Source of the DNA: Stentor coeruleus
Lineage: Eukaryota; Ciliophora; Heterotrichea; Heterotrichida; Stentoridae
Assembly (NCBI GenBank): GCA_001970955.1
Contig: MPUH01000444.1
Coordinates: 1-53,977 of the forward strand
Direction of reading: 5' to 3'
Length of the DNA: 53,977 nucleotides
In this document: piece by piece, positions 47,671 through 53,977 of the stretch
Numbering within the stretch: position 1 is the stretch's first letter
Layout of the letters: each line of letters starts with the position of its first letter
Program-made: the position numbers and the translations under genes
The notes under the pieces: model-generated
Seen by the model: only the letters and a program-made list of their open reading frames with translations
Database searches by the model: none
Told to the model about the DNA's origin: nothing

Positions 47671-48666
47671 TCAATAATACTTCAAATTAACCCATTCATA
47701 AAGTTTTTTAGCTTCAATCCACCTATCTTCCATACTTTTTGAATTCAATAATACAATAACAACATATGGGATTTTACTAGAACAAACACATAAACATGGT
47801 CCGGCTATATTAGTAATCCCTGTTTTAATTCCATCAAAACCTTTTCCTAATAGTTTATTAGTATTTTCCCAGTTTTGTAATCTAATATTCCCATCTGAGC
47901 TTTTGATTTCAGCAATATAAACTCTTGTTTTGACGATACTTCTAAATATATCATTTTTCAAAGCAAAACAAGATAGTTTTCCAATATCCCTAGCTGTTGA
48001 TATGTTGCGTTTATATACAAGTCCATGAGGGTTTGAGAAATGTGTTGAGTTTAATTCAAGTTCACGCGCGGTTTTATTCATTTCACTTATGAATCTTGTA
48101 ACAGGTTTTGATGAGAAAGGAGCTATTTTAGTACCGAAATATTCAGCTAAAGCCCATGCCGCATCATTTCCTGAAGGTAGCATAAGCCCATAAAGTAAAC
48201 TTTTTATAGTAATTTCATCGTTTTGGCGAAGGTTAGCTGATGTGCCTATTATAGATGAAGCTTTTGCAGAAACTTTGATTTTTGTGTCAAAAGAGGACTT
48301 GTCAAGAGTTTTAAGAAGGTTTAAACAGACTAAACAGGTCATGATTTTTGTTAGACTTGCTATTTCTCTAGTTTCTAGATCGTTGTGACTATAGATTAGA
48401 GAACATGAGGATTTCTCAAATATACACCAAGAAGTTGATGAGATTTTTGGAAGGGCTGATTGACTATGATAACGTTTTCGCTTTTGCGAGCTGGAACGAG
48501 GACGAGATTCATCAGATTTTATTGAAGTATTTAGAGAATTTATTGATGGAGACCTGGAAGTTATTTTTAACCCTTCTAATTTCCTATTGACTAAAACAGT
48601 CTGGAGTTGCTTGTTTGAGCAATACCTCGGAGGTTTTACACAAATCCTCTGCTGTAAATCTCCCAT
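47671..48666 (-). CDS. D-Ala-D-Ala carboxypeptidase-like (peptidase S11) protein
   Basis: A 331-aa protein. All three penicillin-binding motifs are intact: SLTK (Ser104, Lys107), SGN (165-167) and KTG (281-283). Typical S11 surroundings include LLYGLMLPSGNDAA and HFSNPHGL. The first 75 residues are a basic, Ser-rich extension with no signal peptide, unlike bacterial PBP5 enzymes, and the C-terminal bacterial anchor is absent. In bacteria such enzymes trim peptidoglycan pentapeptides. Here digestion of bacterial wall fragments or an unrelated serine hydrolase activity is inference. A bacterial origin by transfer is likely at some depth. It starts at ATG 48664-48666, stops with TAA, and its 3' end lies 37 bp from the coiled-coil gene's stop. 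Confidence 0.9.
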   Translation of the reverse strand: MGDLQQRICVKPPRYCSNKQLQTVLVNRKLEGLKITSRSPSINSLNTSIKSDESRPRSSSQKRKRYHSQSALPKISSTSWCIFEKSSCSLIYSHNDLETREIASLTKIMTCLVCLNLLKTLDKSSFDTKIKVSAKASSIIGTSANLRQNDEITIKSLLYGLMLPSGNDAAWALAEYFGTKIAPFSSKPVTRFISEMNKTARELELNSTHFSNPHGLVYKRNISTARDIGKLSCFALKNDIFRSIVKTRVYIAEIKSSDGNIRLQNWENTNKLLGKGFDGIKTGITNIAGPCLCVCSSKIPYVVIVLLNSKSMEDRWIEAKKLYEWVNLKYY

Positions 48667-48852
48667 TTAAATTTACAAATTTTCCAAACCCTAAACTCTA
48701 ATCCTCACTTTCAACCATTCTCTACTGATTATCTTCAAACTTATCATTCAACCTAAAAACTTTTAACCCATACATAAAATACATATTACCCATCCTCAAT
48801 CCCATAAATCCAATACAACCTCCTGTTGTAATCGTAACTCCAAGGGGTGAAA

Positions 48853-49437
48853 TTAACTTTTCTTAGATTTAACTTCATGCAAACTAGTATTAATATCACC
48901 GTTTACCAAAGAAAAATGGTCACACATCCACTTTTTTAACACACTAGTTTTCTCAGTCTCCACATCAGCATTAAACCCAACCCAAATTTCACATTTGAAA
49001 ACCCTTGACTTATCGACAATCCTCACGCCAATGATATCTTCAGATGAAGGGAATGTTTCGCCGATTAGAGTGAATACAAGTTTTTTCCATATTTCTTTTA
49101 TGGACTGTTCTTCCATAGGCTTTCTAAAACTGAAATCTGATCCTTGTTCATTGACTGGGTCTTCCCATGCTGGAATAACACCTAAGACAAACACCCCAAC
49201 AACTTCGATTGGAGCTGGGACCCCTTCAATTCTCCTTTCAGTGGACTCTTTATAGTTTGAGAAATAGAAATTAGGAGTTGAATGGGGCAGGTTTTCCCAG
49301 TGCTGAAGGAAATCCCACATGGTACTGAATGAGCCTACTGATCTCATGTTTGAACCATAATTTGTAGTATCGCTCGTGTTCCACATTTCCCATATGGCCC
49401 AGGACCTTTCTAATGGGTATTCTGAAGCACTTATCAT
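48853..49437 (-). CDS. eIF4E-family cap-binding protein
   Basis: A 194-aa protein. The N-terminal YPLERSWAIWEMW matches the HPLxxxWxxW start of the eIF4E fold, including the first cap-stacking Trp. VGSFSTMWDFLQHWENLP matches the helix that binds 4E partners. IPAWEDPVNEQGSDF carries the second Trp-Glu pair for 7-methylguanosine. KLVFTLIGETF and IIGVRIVDKSRVFKCEIW complete the core. The sequence is more divergent than class-I eIF4E (extra residues between helix 1 and the AWED strand), so it may be a specialised isoform. It starts at ATG 49435-49437, 63 bp from a divergent gene, and stops with TAA. Confidence 0.87.
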   Translation of the reverse strand: MISASEYPLERSWAIWEMWNTSDTTNYGSNMRSVGSFSTMWDFLQHWENLPHSTPNFYFSNYKESTERRIEGVPAPIEVVGVFVLGVIPAWEDPVNEQGSDFSFRKPMEEQSIKEIWKKLVFTLIGETFPSSEDIIGVRIVDKSRVFKCEIWVGFNADVETEKTSVLKKWMCDHFSLVNGDINTSLHEVKSKKS

Positions 49438-49500
49438 TTACTATTAGAACTTGGGATGTTATAATGAAAAAGGGTTATTTTGGTACTAAAAATATTGTAA

Positions 49501-51462
49501 ATGTCAAAATTCAATGTGAGGAACCTGCAGGGAAAAAAGTCTCTTGAGGGTGAGATAGAAAAACTTCATGTAAAGATAAAGGATTTTAAAAACAATAGTT
49601 TGTTGAGTAGTGAAGATTCGGAAATTTTATCCCCGACAAAGGAAAATTATAAAAAAAAATGCTTGGATGATACAGAATTGTCGTTGGCTGAGAGGTTTTT
49701 GATGATGGATGACTGTTTTGGAAATTATGATATAGGAAATCTAGGAAGTGAGGAACTTAACACTTTATGCAATAGGGCAATGATGAAATATGAAGACTTT
49801 AGGTCGTTTACTATGAGAAAAAGCACGAGTAACGACTTTAGTTTTTCAGAGGTGAAATCTTCTTTTGAGGATGATTATAAACAAAATGATGTGAAATATA
49901 AGGAAATCACTTTAAAAGATATTTATGGATTATTAGGTCAATTAAAAAATATTATATTGATTGTGGAATCAAAAGGAAAATATATTGGTAGTTTTAAATT
50001 CGCAGGGTTTAGCTTTAATTTGAGTATAAGTGATTTGGGGGTTATAGAAAAAGATATATATCAAAAGCAGCTTTCTATAGAACAATTTGTATGTAAAGAT
50101 TATTATTCTATATCAGATAATGAATGTAATAAAAAAGTTCATGATGTTCTGACTGAAGATTGGAAAGTTAAAGGAAATACTGATTTTTATTATGATGTGG
50201 TTGATAGATTTTGTAAAGGTATTGAAAGTCAGATGATTAATACTTATAATGATATGATACCTATGATAAATAATAAGAAAGATATTATGCAGGATAATAT
50301 TAGGGATATGATGGATATGAAAAGTTGGTGTTTATTAGAACAGGGTTATAGGAAATTAAAGGCCGTAAATGAGAAATGTGAGGAAATCAAAAATGATTTG
50401 GCTTGGAAAAATACTGAAATGCAAGTGATTAAGTTGCAAGCTCAGAAAAAAATCCAAGAAAACGCAGAAAAGGAAATCGAGCTTAAGTTTAAACAAGAAG
50501 ATATTTATAGACTCCAAGAAGAATATGAAAAGAACCTTCGTGATGTTAAAGCAAGTAAAGCGTATCATGAAAAAGAAATAGAAAAACTTGATGTGTACAA
50601 AGAAAAACTCGAAAATATGCGAGTTATGATAAAAACACAATTAGAAGCCTTATCAAAAATTCATATCCACACTGAATCTAAACGTCCAAATAGTGCATCA
50701 AAAATAAATTATACCACCTCAACATCAAACCATCTTAATCAAAACAGCACCCAATCAACAAGCCCTCATCAGAATGAAATAAATCATCTCCAACAAGAAA
50801 TCAGCACCCTAGAAAAATCCCTCAAAAAATCTCCAAACGAAGAAAACTTTGTAAAATTATCGCATTTATTAACAAAACTCTCAGATTTAAAAACCCAAAA
50901 AGCCTTAGACCAATTTTCATCAAATACTTCATATATACAAACTTTAAGCTCAATATCAAATCAATCTACAAGTAAACTTTCTGTGCCAAAAAGGATAATT
51001 TCAAACTCCGCACAAAATAGTCCGACTAATATGTCGATGAAAAGTTTTATCATACCATCATCTGAACATTCAAATGAGGTATCAAAACCCCCTATTTATA
51101 AAAAGGCTACTAGGATGAATAGTGAAAATGTAGAAAATACTAAAAGTTTATGTTTAAGAGAAGAAAGGGTTGTTGAAAGGGAAATTGAATTGGATGAGAG
51201 GGAAAAAGGATTACAAAAGATGTGGAAATCTATGTCTGATGGTGAGAAATTAATTAGTATTATCAATGATGAAAAAGATAAACTAGCACGCTTACAGATG
51301 AGTTATGATAATAAATTAAAAGTTTTGCAGAGTCAGATTATAAGATATGATAATATTATTGAAAAAGCTAAAGAACAACAAGCAAAAGTTAAAACATATC
51401 CTGACGAGACAGTTCAGAAACTTAAAAGTTTGTATAAACTCATGGGAGAGTTTTTGCTTTAG
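49501..51462 (+). CDS. Coiled-coil protein, function unknown
   Basis: A 653-aa protein. An N-terminal globular-looking half (1-260) has conserved-looking stretches such as ERFLMMDDCFGNYDIG and NIILIVESKGKYIGSF. Coiled coil spans about 275-385, a low-complexity Ser/Asn linker covers 390-560 with an embedded short coiled coil, and a final coiled coil occupies about 560-630 (ERVVEREIELDEREKGL). There is no membrane span. It is likely cytoskeletal; I recognise no family. The linker (50640-50900) is C-rich in base choice, unlike the flanks. It starts at ATG 49501 and stops with TAG. Confidence 0.8.
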   Translation: MSKFNVRNLQGKKSLEGEIEKLHVKIKDFKNNSLLSSEDSEILSPTKENYKKKCLDDTELSLAERFLMMDDCFGNYDIGNLGSEELNTLCNRAMMKYEDFRSFTMRKSTSNDFSFSEVKSSFEDDYKQNDVKYKEITLKDIYGLLGQLKNIILIVESKGKYIGSFKFAGFSFNLSISDLGVIEKDIYQKQLSIEQFVCKDYYSISDNECNKKVHDVLTEDWKVKGNTDFYYDVVDRFCKGIESQMINTYNDMIPMINNKKDIMQDNIRDMMDMKSWCLLEQGYRKLKAVNEKCEEIKNDLAWKNTEMQVIKLQAQKKIQENAEKEIELKFKQEDIYRLQEEYEKNLRDVKASKAYHEKEIEKLDVYKEKLENMRVMIKTQLEALSKIHIHTESKRPNSASKINYTTSTSNHLNQNSTQSTSPHQNEINHLQQEISTLEKSLKKSPNEENFVKLSHLLTKLSDLKTQKALDQFSSNTSYIQTLSSISNQSTSKLSVPKRIISNSAQNSPTNMSMKSFIIPSSEHSNEVSKPPIYKKATRMNSENVENTKSLCLREERVVEREIELDEREKGLQKMWKSMSDGEKLISIINDEKDKLARLQMSYDNKLKVLQSQIIRYDNIIEKAKEQQAKVKTYPDETVQKLKSLYKLMGEFLL

Positions 51463-51595
51463 GTTTTATTCATATTGAAAGATTAGAATAATTATCAATT
51501 TTATAAGTGATAAAATACTACATAATTCCATAAACTTATACATTCTAATCCTTATATCAATCCATATACCTTTGATAACCATTTTTACCTATCAT

Positions 51596-52231
51596 CTAAG
51601 AACAGCAACTAGAAGTCTTTGGGGGTTCAACCAAAGGGTTCAAAGGGTCTCCATGATCATTCCTCTTATTGTTTTTATTTCTTTGGTTTTTATAAATTTC
51701 TTCAAGAAGACTCTCAAAAGCTTCTCTAACCCTATGCGAAGTAAAAGCTGAAGTCTCAATAAACAAAAGCCCTTCTTGTTTAGCAAAATTTTCCGCAGCC
51801 TCAACCGAAACTTCTCTTTTTTCCGGGTTTTTTTCCACTAAATCAATTTTATTACCCACAAGCATAATAACAATATCAGGTTCAGCTTTAGATTTCAATT
51901 CTTGTATCCACTTTTTAGCATTAGCAAAAGTTTTGTTATTAGTCACATCATAAACTAATAATGCTCCTATAGCTCTTCTATAATGAGCTGATACTATTGC
52001 ATAATATCTTTCTTGTCCTGCAGTATCCCATATTTGAGCTTTTACAGTTCCTCCTGATCTTAATGGTACAACTCTTGTAGCGAATTCTACACCAATTGTA
52101 GGATTGGAGTTTTTTGGTAAACTGTTTTTTATATAACGCGATATGAGGTTAGTTTTTCCTACATTGGAGTCCCCAACAAGGACAATTTTGTATAAAAAAT
52201 CATATTCTTCTTCTCCGCCGTTGGCATTCAT
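51596..52231 (-). CDS. Rab11-like small GTPase
   Basis: A 211-aa Ras-superfamily GTPase. Motifs: P-loop GDSNVGKTN, switch I TIGVEF, switch II WDTAGQERY, base specificity NKID and ETSA. The opening YDFLYKIVLVGDS and YYAIVSAHYRRAIGALLVYDVT are typical of the Rab11 group, which directs recycling endosomes and, in protists, contractile vacuole and cleavage furrow traffic. The C-terminal SSCCS ends with two Cys for geranylgeranylation. The subgroup is judged by eye. It starts at ATG 52229-52231 and stops with TAG. Confidence 0.93.
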   Translation of the reverse strand: MNANGGEEEYDFLYKIVLVGDSNVGKTNLISRYIKNSLPKNSNPTIGVEFATRVVPLRSGGTVKAQIWDTAGQERYYAIVSAHYRRAIGALLVYDVTNNKTFANAKKWIQELKSKAEPDIVIMLVGNKIDLVEKNPEKREVSVEAAENFAKQEGLLFIETSAFTSHRVREAFESLLEEIYKNQRNKNNKRNDHGDPLNPLVEPPKTSSCCS

Positions 52232-52454
52232 TTTATTGGTAGATTCAAATATATTAGAATTAGAAACCTTTGGATTTTTTTGCCAAAAGCTTTTTGTGTT
52301 TATTTTTATAGAAAACTGTGTGTTTTTTTATGGTTATAAGGTATATTTTTTGTTGAATAAACTTTGACACCTGTTTTGAAAGAAGAAAATACATAAAAAA
52401 CTTATAAAAGTAAACTAGTATCACTGAGTTTATTATTTCCTAAAGATCTAAAGC

Positions 52455-52964
52455 TTAAATCTTAACTAACTTGTCAATAGATTCTTCTAACTTCAAGCCC
52501 CATGAGGCTAAGACATCATTAGCTGATTCCCCATCAGCAACTCTTTTAACAAGTTCATTAAGCTGTTCTCTTGTCATGTTCTTTTCATCAAGCCATCTTT
52601 CTTCAAGTATATTTCTTACTACTTGGCCTTCAGCTATTGAAGATTTGCCGACAATGACTTCAAGTCTGCTCCACATCTTGTAATTCTGGTAAGAAGCAAG
52701 TCTCTTCTTAATAGCACTAGCAGAATACATGTCAACATGATAGTAATACCAATATAAGACTGCTGCAAAGCCTAAAAAGTTAGTGATGTTAAATGGTACA
52801 CTGAGGTTTAAGGAAATGTCCTCATCTATGGATAAGGTCTGAGTTGAGTTCATATGGACAATGTCAGCAAATCTTGATGATCGGCCAAGGTGAGAGTATT
52901 GTTCGGTTTGGTATTTCCTTAAGAAGGCTGGGGAGTAGCGTTCAAGGTACTTGTAATAAGACAT
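52455..52964 (-). CDS. Small single-pass membrane protein
   Basis: A 169-aa protein. A soluble N-terminal stretch (1-52) precedes one membrane span (about 58-76: ITNFLGFAAVLYWYYYHV) and a charged helical C-terminus with a segment like IRNILEERWLDEKNM. The size and pattern would fit a ciliate-specific mitochondrial inner-membrane subunit, but that is only a guess. No family is recognised. It starts at ATG 52962-52964 and stops with TAA. A G/T-rich plus-strand flank follows, as expected upstream of a minus-strand gene. Confidence 0.78.
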   Translation of the reverse strand: MSYYKYLERYSPAFLRKYQTEQYSHLGRSSRFADIVHMNSTQTLSIDEDISLNLSVPFNITNFLGFAAVLYWYYYHVDMYSASAIKKRLASYQNYKMWSRLEVIVGKSSIAEGQVVRNILEERWLDEKNMTREQLNELVKRVADGESANDVLASWGLKLEESIDKLVKI

Positions 52965-53977
52965 TTTATTGGTATAGGTTTTATGGAATTAAGTGTGGAT
53001 GTTCGGTTATTTATTTATGACTGGGGTGCCTGATGTAGCGAGATAAGAAGGATGTTTGAAAGGTTGTGCGGAATTACAGGTGGATTTGGAAAAATTTTGA
53101 AGTTTAAAAAAAAATTGTGTTAGAAGGGAGTAGAGTGAAAAGTTTGGAGTGGAAAGGTCCTGACGATTTTTGTGATGTGTTTGGGTTTTATTGTAATAAA
53201 TAGGATTTTTTTTTTTTGGGATGTTTTGGTTGTTAGATTTGATAGTTGGTTTTAGTTCTGTTTGCACTTTTTATTAGTTAAAAGTATTTATTAATTATTT
53301 GTATTATCAGATTATTTGTAAGTTTGCTAAATTATAGTGGGTTTATATAGTTTGGTATAAATTTTATCAAGTTTAGCAGTACATGTTCAAGTGGTTAGAC
53401 GAAGATGGCAATATTCTCTGGTCTTTCTTTCTCCAATCTTACAAAAAAGACATTTATGTTATAGAGTTTGAAATTTGAGGCGATTTTGAATGAATTTTCC
53501 TTTCAACTATTTATTAGAAACTCAGCATTTTATTTTTATGAATGGAAAATTTGTTTGTGATGAATTTTTGAATTGGATTTTTATGTAGATTTTTTTGGGA
53601 AATATTATTTGTATGTAGATTTTGTTATAAGTTTTAAAGCAAATGTGATTTTTATGTATAAATTAATTACTTTAGTAATTATCATAGAATGAAATGATGG
53701 GATTTTCACTGTATATAATTGTTTATGAAATTGGAAAAAATTTGGTGATTAGGTTTTACTGTTAAATGATAGTGATAAGAAGGGGACAATATTTATTATG
53801 AGAAATACTTTTATGTCATACAAATAGTTCCATATTATACACAATTTTATATGATTTTCTGTAATCGTTTTTTCTGCAAATAAAGTTCCTATTTATCTTA
53901 ACTATCTATAAATCCTAATCATGCAAATTACTTAGTTCCTTCTCTATTTATTAAACTTGCTGTAAGATAAACAATTT
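52965..53977. other. Right-end intergenic region
   Basis: No secure gene is seen in the last kilobase. G/T-rich to about 53270, then plain AT-rich. A short frame at 53383-53478 (ATG, 31 codons, reading MFKWLDEDGNILW, TGA) is followed by another protein-like stretch one base out of frame (EFSFQLFIRNSAFYF), possibly a decayed gene. No telomere is present, so the molecule continues to the right. Confidence 0.45.

Noticed and set aside
53007-53267. 86-codon minus-strand open frame
   Set aside because: It needs a GTG start, is low-complexity (Asn, Lys, Gln, Ser, Thr) and lies in the G-rich upstream flank of a minus-strand gene, where the complement is naturally stop-poor.
53386-53450. tRNA-like D-arm sequence (AAGTGGTTAGAC)
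   Set aside because: No T arm, acceptor stem or anticodon stem can be folded around it.
1-53977. CRISPR arrays, insertion sequences, bacterial promoters or ribosome binding sites
   Set aside because: The window is eukaryotic. No regularly spaced repeats, transposase genes or inverted-repeat-bounded elements were seen.

Overview
This window looks like macronuclear DNA from a heterotrich ciliate, most likely Stentor. Four things point that way. The only telomeric array (1369-1423) is an 8-base unit GGGTGTTA, the unit known from Stentor and Blepharisma. I find two 15-nt introns (GTAATAT...AG), the tiny size typical of heterotrichs. TAA, TAG and TGA all end genes while Trp is TGG, which fits the standard code of Stentor rather than the UGA=Trp code of Blepharisma. 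The DNA is very AT-rich and gene-dense, with intron-poor genes encoding ciliary, signalling and trafficking proteins. The species call is inference; the eukaryotic, ciliate-like character is secure.

Layout. 1-1569 is a gene-poor, gap-interrupted end holding a telomere-capped contig fragment and the remnants of a decayed gene. 1570-10942 has three minus-strand genes: a P5B-type ATPase, an IQ-motif protein and the radial spoke protein RSPH10B. 11208-12658 is a small graveyard: an MSP (VAP) domain gene with a real 15-nt intron but two frame breaks, and a more decayed gene. Next come a B-box/kelch protein, a tRNA-Thr(UGU), a two-exon small gene and an intact MSP-domain membrane protein. 17735-18676 encodes a secreted polyhydroxybutyrate depolymerase with a circularly permuted motif order. 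19290-25029 holds a ferlin and a TPR/IQ protein in tight tandem. 25817-31333 runs on the plus strand: an NRF-6-type acyltransferase, a divergent kinase, a small coiled-coil protein and a CAP-domain protein.

31814-37227 contains CTF8 divergent from an aspartyl protease (26 bp between start codons), an unknown gene, mitochondrial bS6 in tight tandem with an unknown gene, and CACYBP. 37739-53000 holds a PKG-like kinase, a C2 protein, a 1,813-aa coiled-coil protein, a DD-carboxypeptidase-like enzyme, an eIF4E-family protein, another coiled-coil protein, a Rab11-like GTPase and a small membrane protein.

The genes do not form one pathway. Themes are cilium/cortex architecture (RSPH10B, IQ, TPR and coiled-coil proteins), Ca2+/membrane traffic (ferlin, C2, Rab, MSP), signalling (PKG, second kinase) and bacterial-type hydrolases that fit a bacterivorous cell (PHB depolymerase, DD-peptidase fold). 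Intergenic DNA is compositionally polarised: usually C/A-rich on the coding strand upstream of a start and G/T-rich downstream of a stop. Single N bases at 1308, 1424, 14934 and 29736 are contig joins, and at least three of them are flanked by duplicated sequence.
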